In this document: piece after piece, positions 42,734 through 51,736 of the stretch
How positions within the stretch are numbered: the stretch's first letter is position 1
Layout: the number at the start of each line of letters is the position of its first letter
NCBI RefSeq assembly: GCF_000332515.2
Contig: NZ_AOGZ02000008.1
Coordinates: 124,001-188,000, forward strand
DNA: 64,000 nucleotides
Origin: Leptospira wolbachii serovar Codice str. CDC
Lineage (GTDB): Bacteria > Spirochaetota > Leptospiria > Leptospirales > Leptospiraceae
Direction: 5' to 3'
The notes under the pieces: generated by a model
The model's input: only the letters and a program-made list of their open reading frames with translations
Told to the model about the DNA's origin: nothing
The model's database searches: none
Translations under genes and position numbers: made by a program

Positions 42734-44635
42734 ATGACTAAATTAGCAGAAAACATATACACAGTAGTATGGGCATTCCCCTTGGTAAGTTTACCATTTT
42801 TGATATTGGCTTGTTACGACCAACAGTTTTATCATGTTGATTTAATTTTCAAAATTTCTTTACATAATCTTGGTTTTACAATTCTAGTTTCTTTTTTCTA
42901 TAGGAAATCAGGAGTTTTCGGAACCGCTGTAATTTTACCTTTGCTATTAATTGCTAGTTTTAGTTTTAACAAATTACAGATCTTAAATTTAGTTTATTTT
43001 TTACTAACACTCGGATTATTGTTTTATGAAATTCCCTTTTTATTAAGAAGAATAAATTGGTACAAATTTGCTGATATCCTTGTCGTTTCCTCGCTGCTTA
43101 TTCTATTGTTAGTTCCCTTTTTTAGTAATGTTTATTCTCAACCAGATTCTTTAAATCGGCTATACAATTCAAATCTTAATAATGACACCTTGTATCATTT
43201 ATCTATGTCTGCAATTTGGAAGAATTATCACGTAGTGAGCCATGGTTTGCATGGATTGGGTGAATTGAAATACCACTTTGGTTCCCACCTTTTTTTAGCA
43301 GGCAGTAGCTCTCTATTGGACATTTCATCTCTGGAATCTTATTCACACTTCTTTGGTTTCTTTGTAATTCCAGTGCTATTTCTCTCCATTCTTTGTCTTT
43401 CCGAAGAATTATTTCCATCTACTACTAGAACAAAATTTTATTGGAAATTATTGTTATTGGCCACTTTAATTCTTGGATCGGGGGTATTGGTTTCAGGAAG
43501 TTTATTAGATAGATATCGTTTAGACGCTAGTTATTATCAATCTGAAAGTTATTCGATTTCGCTTATTTTTTTTCTGTGTTTCATTTCTATGCTAGTTCAA
43601 CCTTCGAAATCTAGATTTAAAGTAAGATTTTTATTGATTATACTAGCTTTATCGTTTCTTACGGTCACCAAGGTTTCTTCTGGTTTTTTTGGTTTGTCAA
43701 CATTGGCATTTTGGATTTTTTTTTTAGAGGAGAGAAAAAGCGAAACTAAAAAAAAGTATTATTGGCTTTTTTTCTTTATTACCGCAGTTACATTGCTAGT
43801 TATTGTTAGATTTATAAATCCTACTAATGGTGATGGTGGTTTTTCCCCCTTTCATTATATAAATACTTATGTTACTTCTGATCTTCCGTTAGCAATTAAA
43901 CTTTTTATTTTTTTAATAATACATTTTCTTTTCCCAAATTTAGTTGTTTTGATTTATTTTTTTCTCAAAGTTAGAACACCGTATGCATTGATTATTCCTG
44001 ATTGGATTTTATTTAATGTTATATTTTCAATTCTTATTGGGATTGCAGTTACTTTAACATTGCAAATTCATGGTGGTTCAGCCTATTATGTATCGAATGT
44101 TTCTATGTTTATTGCACTACCGATCTTAATTTCTCTCCCAGTGTTTTTTGCGAGATACTGGAATATTGGATTGCAATTTGTTTCATTTGGAATAGTCCTT
44201 TTACTTTTAGTCTTCTATGCTCCAGAAGTTCTATCTAATGGTTTGAGAAATTTTCGTCATGAAATTAGTAAGCCTCTGACACTCAATGTGAAAATCGGCC
44301 ATTACATTGAAGAACTAAATAATATTAGAAAAGATAAAAGCACTTTGCGAAGCTTAATTTATATACCACGTTATGAGGTAGATTTTTGGAAATCTACGAT
44401 CGATTGCAGGAGTCATGGCTTTCTAATTACGGGAATATCGGAACGTCCCGCAATTTATAGTTGGCCTTCTTATGAATGCTACCCATTGTTATGTAGTGAG
44501 AGATTTGAATCAAATGGTCTTTGTGGAAAATCAGAAGAAATATTTAGTGAAAATGAGATATTAGAGGAATCACTGAAATTAGGTTTTTCTGAAGTATTAG
44601 TAATAACATCACGCGGGATAAGAAAGATAAAATAG
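42734..44635 (+). CDS. polytopic membrane protein, possible GT-C glycosyltransferase
   Basis: 633 residues with about 12 hydrophobic segments from residue 10 to 500, and a soluble C-terminal tail of roughly 130 residues. The large loop after the third or fourth helix (SQPDSLNRLYNSNLNNDTLYHLSM and HYHFGSHLF-like stretches) resembles the periplasmic loop of GT-C enzymes, where acidic and His residues bind a polyprenyl-phosphate sugar. No family name is certain. It holds a T10 run (43716-43725) and an A8 run (43748-43755), which could slip. It follows the C-methyltransferase by 19 bases and could pair with the GtrB-like protein at 39033. Confidence 0.55.
   Translation: MTKLAENIYTVVWAFPLVSLPFLILACYDQQFYHVDLIFKISLHNLGFTILVSFFYRKSGVFGTAVILPLLLIASFSFNKLQILNLVYFLLTLGLLFYEIPFLLRRINWYKFADILVVSSLLILLLVPFFSNVYSQPDSLNRLYNSNLNNDTLYHLSMSAIWKNYHVVSHGLHGLGELKYHFGSHLFLAGSSSLLDISSLESYSHFFGFFVIPVLFLSILCLSEELFPSTTRTKFYWKLLLLATLILGSGVLVSGSLLDRYRLDASYYQSESYSISLIFFLCFISMLVQPSKSRFKVRFLLIILALSFLTVTKVSSGFFGLSTLAFWIFFLEERKSETKKKYYWLFFFITAVTLLVIVRFINPTNGDGGFSPFHYINTYVTSDLPLAIKLFIFLIIHFLFPNLVVLIYFFLKVRTPYALIIPDWILFNVIFSILIGIAVTLTLQIHGGSAYYVSNVSMFIALPILISLPVFFARYWNIGLQFVSFGIVLLLLVFYAPEVLSNGLRNFRHEISKPLTLNVKIGHYIEELNNIRKDKSTLRSLIYIPRYEVDFWKSTIDCRSHGFLITGISERPAIYSWPSYECYPLLCSERFESNGLCGKSEEIFSENEILEESLKLGFSEVLVITSRGIRKIK
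43716..43755 (+). repeat. T10 and A8 homopolymer runs in coding sequence
   Basis: T10 at 43716-43725 and A8 at 43748-43755, both inside the polytopic membrane protein gene. The local AT-richness makes such runs less surprising than the G9 tract, but a slip in either would end the protein early. Confidence 0.8.
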
Positions 44636-44639
44636 GTAT

Positions 44640-46583
44640 ATGAAATTTTCAGTCAAAACAGAAAAGTTTTACAGGAAAGATATTGATGGTTTGCGAGCCG
44701 TAGCCATCCTCCTTGTGGTTTTTTACCATCTGTTCCCCGATACTATCAGAGGGGGCTTTGTTGGTGTCGATATTTTTTTTGTTATTTCTGGATATATTAT
44801 AACAACGAACATACTATCTGATTTGGAAATAGGAAAATTTTCATATAGTGTTTTTCTATTTAAACGGATTCGCAGACTATATCCTGCACTTCTGTTAGTT
44901 TTAGGTTTAGGTTATACATTTGGTCTAATATTTCTTATGCCAAAAGAGTTTGCTGGTTTAGCTAAACACATTGTGAGTTCATTGGCATTTGTTCAAAATT
45001 TTATCCTTTGGAGAGAAGTCGGTTATTTTGATGATCTACCGCAATTAAAGCCGCTGTTGCATTTGTGGTCTTTGTCAATTGAAGAGCAGTTTTATATAAT
45101 CTGGCCTTTGTTATTGATTTTTATTCATCGTCAAAAAAAAGCTAGGATACCAATCTTAACAGTTTTCCTTTTTTTATCCTTCATGATGAATATTGCTTCT
45201 GTGGGTGTTAATCAAGATTTTGCATTTTACTGGCCATTTACTAGATTTTGGGAAATTTTAAGTGGGTGTTTATTGGCGATATTGCATAAGGAGGAAAAGA
45301 TTGTCTGGGATGGAAAGGCACTTTCAATAGTTATGTCTGGCATAGGATTTCTGATGATTCTTTTTGCAGGTTTTTCTTTTTCTAGGTTTACTCAATTTCC
45401 TGGTTTTGCTGCGGTTCTTCCTGTTTTTGGAGCCTCGTTAGTAATTTTTTTTCATGAGAATGGTTTTAACCGACAAATTCTTTCTTTTAAAGTTTTTACG
45501 TTTCTTGGTTTAATCAGCTATCCTCTGTATCTTTGGCATTGGATACTAATCTCTTTTGATTATTATTATTTCGGTCAGTTCAATCTATTATCTAATAAGT
45601 TTATCCTACTAATATTGAGTATATTGTTGGGTTTTATAACTTTCCGATTTGTTGAAACTCCTATACGAAAAAGCAAAAATTTTCCTTTTGTCTCTAAGCG
45701 CCTTCTTGGTATTTCATTTCTGTTAGTCATACTTGCATTTATAACATTTAAGTTGAAGGGGTTCCCGCTTTTGAAAGAAAGGGAGCTTCCGAGTGAGGCA
45801 AGATCATTACTTGATCCTGAATTTGGCGGAAATCTTGCTGCAAATTGGAGGGAGCACTCATGTTTTCTTTATAAAGAAGATAGGTTCGAGCGTTTTGAAC
45901 GATCTTGTGGTAATGAGGGTGGGAATGTCAATGTAATGCTTTGGGGTGACTCACATGCAGCTGCATTATATACTGGATTTAAAGCAATTCAGAGCAAAAA
46001 TAGAACTTTTGGGTTATGGCAATATACTACAAGTCTCTGTCCTCCAATATTAGATTTTGACTATGAGATGAATCAAAATTGTCGAATTAACAATGCTTTT
46101 GTCTTTAACCGTTTATCCAATCATAAACCTGATATCTTGATATTGCAGGCCTCATGGGATTGGGGAAGATACGAAGTTAAGAGAAATATAAAATATCTAG
46201 AAAAAACATTTGTGAAATTAAACTCTAAGAAAATCCCTCGGGTAATTTTATTTGGTCAGTCACCTACTTGGATGCGTAAACTTCCCACCAATATTGTTAC
46301 TTATCACAAAGTTTTTGGAAGGTTGCCAAGTTCATATACAAGTTTTGGTTTGTTCCAAATAGAGGAGACAAGACTTTTGGAAGAAGAATTAAAAAAGACT
46401 GCAATAAAATACAATATTGAGTTTATATCGATGATAGATATATTGTGCCCAAATAATGAATGTTTACTTTATGTCGGAGATTCCGTTCAAAATGTAACAA
46501 GTTTGGATCAAGGACATCTATCTGACCTAGGTGCAAGTTACGTGGTTCAAGCTGCTGAAAAGAAGATCTTTCCTGGCAATTAA
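44640..46583 (+). CDS. OafA-type membrane O-acyltransferase with SGNH domain
   Basis: 647 residues. The acyltransferase-3 domain (about 10-370) opens DIDGLRAVAILLVVFYHLFP, with the family His in FYHLFP, and continues GGFVGVDIFFVISGYIIT and LHLWSLSIEEQFYIIWPLLL, with about 10 membrane helices. The C-terminal SGNH domain has VMLWGDSHAAALYTGF near residue 435 and DQGHLSDLGA near the end, giving the Ser and Asp-x-x-His catalytic residues. The fused form O-acetylates periplasmic O-antigen. It starts at ATG 44640, 4 bases after the membrane protein stop. Confidence 0.88.
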   Translation: MKFSVKTEKFYRKDIDGLRAVAILLVVFYHLFPDTIRGGFVGVDIFFVISGYIITTNILSDLEIGKFSYSVFLFKRIRRLYPALLLVLGLGYTFGLIFLMPKEFAGLAKHIVSSLAFVQNFILWREVGYFDDLPQLKPLLHLWSLSIEEQFYIIWPLLLIFIHRQKKARIPILTVFLFLSFMMNIASVGVNQDFAFYWPFTRFWEILSGCLLAILHKEEKIVWDGKALSIVMSGIGFLMILFAGFSFSRFTQFPGFAAVLPVFGASLVIFFHENGFNRQILSFKVFTFLGLISYPLYLWHWILISFDYYYFGQFNLLSNKFILLILSILLGFITFRFVETPIRKSKNFPFVSKRLLGISFLLVILAFITFKLKGFPLLKERELPSEARSLLDPEFGGNLAANWREHSCFLYKEDRFERFERSCGNEGGNVNVMLWGDSHAAALYTGFKAIQSKNRTFGLWQYTTSLCPPILDFDYEMNQNCRINNAFVFNRLSNHKPDILILQASWDWGRYEVKRNIKYLEKTFVKLNSKKIPRVILFGQSPTWMRKLPTNIVTYHKVFGRLPSSYTSFGLFQIEETRLLEEELKKTAIKYNIEFISMIDILCPNNECLLYVGDSVQNVTSLDQGHLSDLGASYVVQAAEKKIFPGN

Positions 46584-46801
46584 ATCAAATGGTTAGTTCA
46601 TCGCAATACGACTGAAGGACCAGTCCCCGTATAGCTGTATTTCTTTCAGTGTTGTCTCTTTTGTTTTTTGATTGGAAAAAGAATGCTTTCCCCGAGATAT
46701 AAAAAAAGTATGCCTGAAAGCCACCATTCCCATTGTTACAATAGCTCGAAAAATATCTTTGTTTCATATTATAGTTTCATGTCTTTAGGATTAGCAATTA
46801 A
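46584..46801. other. 218-base intergenic gap without recognised gene
   Basis: This is one of the longest gaps in the plus-strand block. It holds a 60-codon minus-strand frame (46585-46767) with no ribosome site or family resemblance, which I regard as chance. No clear terminator is visible. It may be a breakpoint where fnlB/fnlC were joined, or may contain a weak promoter that I cannot define. Confidence 0.5.
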
Positions 46802-47911
46802 ATGAAAATACTCATTACCGGAGCCGATGGATTTATTGCCCGCAATCTTAAAATCCATATTTCTGAAAATAAAAATCATGAAGTGCTTTTGCATACTAGA
46901 AATTCGACGGACAATGAGTTATCTACTTTCTTAAAAGATGCTGATTTTATCTTTCATTTAGCAGGTGTAAATCGACCCATTTCAGAGGACCAATTTTTTA
47001 TTGGCAATGCAGATTTAACCAAACAAATAATCTTGCGTTTACAGGAGTTAGGTAAAAAAACTCCCATTGCATTTTCCTCTTCGATTCAGGCTTCGCTTGA
47101 GAATCCTTACGGAAGATCCAAAAAACAAGGTGAAGACATTATAATAGACTACGGTAACAACACTGGAGCTCCCATTTTTATCTACAGACTACCTAACGTA
47201 TTTGGAAAATTCTCAAAGCCGAATTATAATTCTGCTATTGCAACATTTTGTTACAATATCTCTAGGTCATTGCCAATTGTCGTCAATGATGCATCTCGAG
47301 AGATGAATCTATGTTATGTTGATGATTTGATTGCAATTTTTTTGAGTACCTTGGAAGGTAAATTTCAGGCTGGATTTGTTAATGTTGAACCAACTTATAC
47401 AATTTCACTTGGCGAACTTGTAAATTTAATTACTGGTTTTAGAGATAATCGGGATAAACTGTTTATTGAAAATGTTGGTCATGGTTTAATAAGAGCTCTT
47501 TATTCTACCTATATAAGTTTTCTCCCAATCAGTTCCTGTAGTTATTCGATACCGAAATATGAAGATCCTAGAGGATCTTTTGTTGAGATGTTGAAAACAA
47601 AAGAATCGGGACAAATGTCCTTTTTTACGGCACTTCCTGGTGTGACTCGAGGAAGACATTACCATCATTCTAAAACAGAAAAATTTTTGATCATTAGAGG
47701 GAAGGCTCTGTTTCGATTCCAACACTTAATCACAAAAGAATACTTTGAGTTAGAAGTGAATGACCAGGAGCCAACGATAGTAGATACGATTCCTGGTTGG
47801 ACTCATGATATAACAAATATCGGAGATAGCGAACTAATAGTAATGCTTTGGGCCAATGAAGTTTTTAATAGAGAACTACCTGATACTATTTCAGCAGATA
47901 TAACAAAATGA
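46802..47911 (+). CDS. fnlB: FnlB/CapF: bifunctional NDP-sugar epimerase/reductase with cupin domain
   Basis: 369 residues. The N-terminal SDR domain (about 1-245) has ILITGADGFIARNLK, FHLAGVNRP and the catalytic YGRSK. The C-terminal cupin domain (about 250-369) has GQMSFFTALPGVTRGRHYHHSKTEKFLII and TIPGWTHDITNIGDSEL. This fusion is specific to CapF/FnlB, which carries out the C3-epimerisation and NADPH reduction after FnlA to give UDP-L-TalNAc on the way to UDP-L-FucNAc. It overlaps fnlC by 4 bases. Its fnlA partner is 9.7 kb upstream, unlike the usual contiguous fnlABC. Confidence 0.9.
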   Translation: MKILITGADGFIARNLKIHISENKNHEVLLHTRNSTDNELSTFLKDADFIFHLAGVNRPISEDQFFIGNADLTKQIILRLQELGKKTPIAFSSSIQASLENPYGRSKKQGEDIIIDYGNNTGAPIFIYRLPNVFGKFSKPNYNSAIATFCYNISRSLPIVVNDASREMNLCYVDDLIAIFLSTLEGKFQAGFVNVEPTYTISLGELVNLITGFRDNRDKLFIENVGHGLIRALYSTYISFLPISSCSYSIPKYEDPRGSFVEMLKTKESGQMSFFTALPGVTRGRHYHHSKTEKFLIIRGKALFRFQHLITKEYFELEVNDQEPTIVDTIPGWTHDITNIGDSELIVMLWANEVFNRELPDTISADITK

Positions 47912-49038
47912 AAAAATTAAAAGTTTTTACTGTGATAGGCACAAGGCCTGAGATCATCAGACTTTCAAGAGTGCTTCATGCCTTGGACGAAGCCTGTGAC
48001 CACAAAATCGTTCACACGGGACAAAATTACGATTTTGAACTTAATGAGATTTTTTTTCAAGATTTAGGGATCAGAAAACCTGATTATTTTTTGGAAGCAG
48101 CAGGTGGTACGGGAGCAGAGACAATTGGAAAAATCATCATTCGTTTTGATGAATTATTGTCAAAAGACATTCCTGATGCAATCCTTGTTCTTGGTGATAC
48201 CAATAGTTGTCTTTCTGTGATTCCGGCAAAGAGAAGAAAAATTCCAATCTTTCACATGGAAGCCGGAAATAGATGTTTTGATTTACGTGTGCCAGAGGAG
48301 ATTAATAGAAGGATCGTTGATCATACTTCAGATATTAACCTGACGTATAGTTCGATTGCCAGAGAATACTTGTTACGGGAAGGTTTACCGCCAGATCAAG
48401 TAATCAAAACCGGCAGCCCGATGTTTGAAGTTTTGCATCATTATATGTCAGGAATTCAATCCTCGAAGATATTGGAGCAGCTTCAGTTAAAAAGCAAAGA
48501 ATACTTTTTAGTATCTGCTCATAGGGAAGAAAATATTGATTCTGAACAAAACTTTCGTTCACTAACAGATACGCTGAACACCATAGCAGAAAAGTATAAT
48601 CTACCTGTAATTGTATCTACTCATCCAAGAACCCAGAAAAAAATCGATCTACTGAAAATCAATTTCCACAAAAATATTAAACTGCTAAAGCCACTAGGTT
48701 TTATGGATTATAATAAATTGCAGATCGAGTCGAAAGCTGTCCTCTCCGATAGTGGAACCATCACGGAAGAGTCCTCAATTCTGAAATTTTCAGCTTTAAA
48801 TATTCGAGAGGCTCACGAAAGACCGGAAGGAATGGAAGAGGCAACGGTAATGATGGTTGGTCTGAATCAAGATCGTATTTTACAAACGCTTGCGTTCTTA
48901 GACCAACAAGGGATTGAATTTTTGGAAAATTCTAGATTAGTTGAAGATTATTCTATGCCAAATGTTTCCGCAAAAGTGGTTCGAATTATTTTTAGTTATA
49001 CAGATTATATAAATCGAATTGTTTGGAAGCGATATTAA
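47908..49038 (+). CDS. fnlC: FnlC/CapG: UDP-L-FucNAc synthase (2-epimerase)
   Basis: 376 residues of the UDP-GlcNAc 2-epimerase fold. TVIGTRPEIIRLSRVLHAL opens the protein. VHTGQNYDFELNEIFF, LVLGDTNSCL, HMEAGNRCFD and VPEEINRRIVDHTSD are conserved blocks, and SDSGTITEESSIL sits in the C-terminal half. Following FnlB it converts UDP-L-TalNAc to UDP-L-FucNAc by epimerisation at C2. It starts at ATG overlapping fnlB by 4 bases. The specific call over WecB comes from the direct fnlB coupling. Confidence 0.88.
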   Translation: MKKLKVFTVIGTRPEIIRLSRVLHALDEACDHKIVHTGQNYDFELNEIFFQDLGIRKPDYFLEAAGGTGAETIGKIIIRFDELLSKDIPDAILVLGDTNSCLSVIPAKRRKIPIFHMEAGNRCFDLRVPEEINRRIVDHTSDINLTYSSIAREYLLREGLPPDQVIKTGSPMFEVLHHYMSGIQSSKILEQLQLKSKEYFLVSAHREENIDSEQNFRSLTDTLNTIAEKYNLPVIVSTHPRTQKKIDLLKINFHKNIKLLKPLGFMDYNKLQIESKAVLSDSGTITEESSILKFSALNIREAHERPEGMEEATVMMVGLNQDRILQTLAFLDQQGIEFLENSRLVEDYSMPNVSAKVVRIIFSYTDYINRIVWKRY

Positions 49039-49060
49039 ATTATTCCGTTATTTGACCTAA

Positions 49061-50251
49061 ATGAAAGTTTTAATTATTGTAGATGATTATTTGCCCAATA
49101 GTATGAAAATTACGGGTAAAATGATGCATGAACTTGCATTAGAGTTTTTAGTGCAAGGCCACTCGGTTACAGTTTTAACGCCAGCAATTTTACAGCGAAA
49201 AAAATTCGAAATCGAATTTTTAGATGGAGTAAGAATATTGCGTTTTAGCTCAGGCAGAATTAAAAATGTTAATAAAATCGTTCGCTTAATCAACGAATTT
49301 TTACTTTCCTTTAGAGCTTGGAGAAGTTTTCGTAAATGGTTTTCTGAAAACCCAAATGACTTAATTGTATATTACTCTCCGTCAATATTTTGGGCACCTA
49401 TTGTCGAAAAGTTAGTCAAGTTATGGAGTAGTGATACTTATTTAATACTTCGAGATTTTTTTCCGCAATGGGCTATTGATAGTGGACTAATATCCGAAAC
49501 TTCGCTAATAGCAAAGTTTTTTCAATACTATGAGAGGCGGACGTATAGAGTAGCCAATAGAATTGGTGTAATGTCACCAGCTAACTTACGGTGGTTTGTT
49601 TCCAGATTCCCAATGTTAAACAATGTTGAAGTCCTCTATAATTGGACCTCAGCAAAGCAATTTGAGCCAAAGCATTCATTGCGATCAGAGTATTTACTAA
49701 TGGATAAAGTAATTTTCCTGTATGGAGGGAATATTGGCCACGCTCAATATATGAAAAACCTTTTGGACTTAGCATTTAGGTTTCGAATTCATAAAGAAGT
49801 TTTTTTTGTATTTATCGGGTCTGGTGATGAAGAAAATCTAGTGAAAGAAACTATAGAAGGTAATGGATTAAGTAATTGTTTACTATTGGAATCAGTCCCA
49901 CAAGATATTTTTGAATCATATCTGACAGAAGCAGATGTGGGATTGTTTACATTACATCCAAATCATAAAACACATAATTTCCCTGGAAAGATATTGGGTT
50001 ATGTGCAAATGGGTCTTCCAATACTTGGTGCAGTCAATAGAGGGAATGACCTTAAAGAGCTGATTAATGAAACAGGATCTGGCTTAATTTGTGATTCAGG
50101 AGATAGCGAATCTTTATTTAGTAATGCTACTAAATTATTAAATCCCGAGCTTCGAAAATATATGGGTAAATGCGCCAAACAATTGCTTTATGCGAATTTT
50201 TCAACATCAGCGGCAGCAGCGAAGATTATTAATTCGGGATCAAATAAATGA
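49061..50251 (+). CDS. WbuB-like family 4 glycosyltransferase (probable L-FucNAc transferase)
   Basis: 396 residues. The opening IIVDDYLPNSMKITGKMMHELALEFLVQGHSVTVLTP and the RDFFPQWAIDSGLIS block match WbuB-type enzymes, which transfer L-FucNAc and are usually encoded right after fnlC. The GT4 nucleotide half has YGGNIGHAQYMKNL and VGLFTLHPNHKTHNFPGKILGYVQMGLPILG. It overlaps the initiating transferase by 4 bases. It probably adds L-FucNAc to the first, lipid-linked sugar. Acceptor identity is inferred from order. Confidence 0.85.
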   Translation: MKVLIIVDDYLPNSMKITGKMMHELALEFLVQGHSVTVLTPAILQRKKFEIEFLDGVRILRFSSGRIKNVNKIVRLINEFLLSFRAWRSFRKWFSENPNDLIVYYSPSIFWAPIVEKLVKLWSSDTYLILRDFFPQWAIDSGLISETSLIAKFFQYYERRTYRVANRIGVMSPANLRWFVSRFPMLNNVEVLYNWTSAKQFEPKHSLRSEYLLMDKVIFLYGGNIGHAQYMKNLLDLAFRFRIHKEVFFVFIGSGDEENLVKETIEGNGLSNCLLLESVPQDIFESYLTEADVGLFTLHPNHKTHNFPGKILGYVQMGLPILGAVNRGNDLKELINETGSGLICDSGDSESLFSNATKLLNPELRKYMGKCAKQLLYANFSTSAAAAKIINSGSNK

Positions 50252-51654
50252 TTAATCTATACACAAGAAAATACGCAAGAATTCCTTTTATAATTCTATT
50301 AATGGATATATTGTCAATCTTTGTATCACTAGAATTTATAATGTGGGTGAATAATATAGAGTTTCTGTCCTTGTTTGAACTTTATGCAAGAAATTCAATA
50401 TTTTTAATTCTAATTATATTTCAAACAGTATTCAATACATACCAACCACTTTCGAGTGATTTAAGAATTGGCTATATCACAAGGTATATCATTGCATGTA
50501 TAACTTTCTTCTTTTTTATGAGTGCGTTACTGTTTCTTACTCAATTTAGATATATCGGGGGTGTTTGGGGAAGAGGTATTATTTTTCAGAATTTGATTTT
50601 AGTGTTCGTATTGGGTCTTGTTTTTCGCTGGCTTATTAAGTTGTATAAAAAGAGAGTTATTGGTGCAGTGGAAGTAAGTGCATTATTAATTTTGGGCAAA
50701 GACAAATTACAAACATTTGTTCGAGAGAACTTCAGGTCTCTTAAGAATGTAAATGTCTATATTTACTTAGAAGGCAACGAGAAAATTAGAATTAGTGATC
50801 AAAATTTATCCAAAGTTATTTTTATAAGAGGAAAAAAAAATCTAGAAAGTTACTTTCAGAAAGAAAATCAAATTTTTGATTTTGTAATTTTTGATTCAAA
50901 CGTATCGATTTCGGATGATACTCTTAGAGATTTAATGGATGCAAAATTACATGGACTTAAGGTATTTGATCTAACAGATTTTTTTGAATATTACTTCGAA
51001 AAAATTTCCGTATTAAATGTGCAAGACCGGTGGATTGTATTTTCAAATGGATTTTCGATTATATCGAATAAGATTGCGCTTAGACTAAAGGCAATTTTGG
51101 ATTTTGTTGGTGCTCTCCTATTATTGATTTTGACTTCGCCGTTAATAATTCTTGCTGCCTTTCTTGTTAAAATCACCTCAACTGGACCAATTTTGTATAG
51201 CCAGGTTAGGGTAGGTTTATCCGGAAAAGAATTCAACATTTTTAAACTGCGCACTATGATTGCGGATGCAGAAAAAGAAGGTGCAAAGTGGTCTAGTTTT
51301 AACGATCCAAGGATTACAAAAATAGGAGCCATTTTTAGGAAGACAAGAATTGATGAGCTGCCACAATTATTTAATATCTTACGAGGCGATATGAGTTTTA
51401 TTGGTCCTAGGCCAGAAAGACCGGAATTTATAAAAATTCTAGTTGAGGAAATTCCGTATTACAGCTTAAGGCATTTAATGAAGCCTGGGTTAAGTGGTTG
51501 GGCACAGGTAAACTACGATTATGGTTCTTCAGTTAATGATTCATTAGTAAAGCTTGAATATGATTTATACTATATTAAAAATTATTCATTCTATTTGGAT
51601 TTACGTACCATTATTAAAACTATAAGGGTTGTAGTTTTTGGTAAAGGACGGTAA
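50248..51654 (+). CDS. initiating polyprenyl-phosphate sugar-1-phosphate transferase (WbaP/WcaJ family)
   Basis: 468 residues. Four hydrophobic segments lie in the first 135 residues, then a soluble CoA-binding-like part, then a fifth membrane helix near residue 290 (ALLLLILTSPLIILAAFL). The catalytic domain has FKLRTMIADAEKEGAKW, DPRITKIGAIFRKTRIDELPQLFNIL and MSFIGPRPERPEF, the classic motifs. It starts assembly by moving a hexose-1-phosphate (or FucNAc/QuiNAc-type) to undecaprenyl phosphate in the inner membrane. An A9 run (50832-50840) lies in a linker region. Confidence 0.9.
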   Translation: MINLYTRKYARIPFIILLMDILSIFVSLEFIMWVNNIEFLSLFELYARNSIFLILIIFQTVFNTYQPLSSDLRIGYITRYIIACITFFFFMSALLFLTQFRYIGGVWGRGIIFQNLILVFVLGLVFRWLIKLYKKRVIGAVEVSALLILGKDKLQTFVRENFRSLKNVNVYIYLEGNEKIRISDQNLSKVIFIRGKKNLESYFQKENQIFDFVIFDSNVSISDDTLRDLMDAKLHGLKVFDLTDFFEYYFEKISVLNVQDRWIVFSNGFSIISNKIALRLKAILDFVGALLLLILTSPLIILAAFLVKITSTGPILYSQVRVGLSGKEFNIFKLRTMIADAEKEGAKWSSFNDPRITKIGAIFRKTRIDELPQLFNILRGDMSFIGPRPERPEFIKILVEEIPYYSLRHLMKPGLSGWAQVNYDYGSSVNDSLVKLEYDLYYIKNYSFYLDLRTIIKTIRVVVFGKGR

Positions 51655-51736
51655 GCAATTTGGCAATCCCGTTTGAATTTTTAATTTTAATTAAAACTGT
51701 GAAAATATTTTTTACTGGATTAGGGCAAGGTGCGGG

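Noticed and set aside
46585..46767. 60-codon minus-strand frame in the gap before fnlB
   Set aside because: No ribosome site, no family resemblance, and opposite to every neighbour; probably chance.
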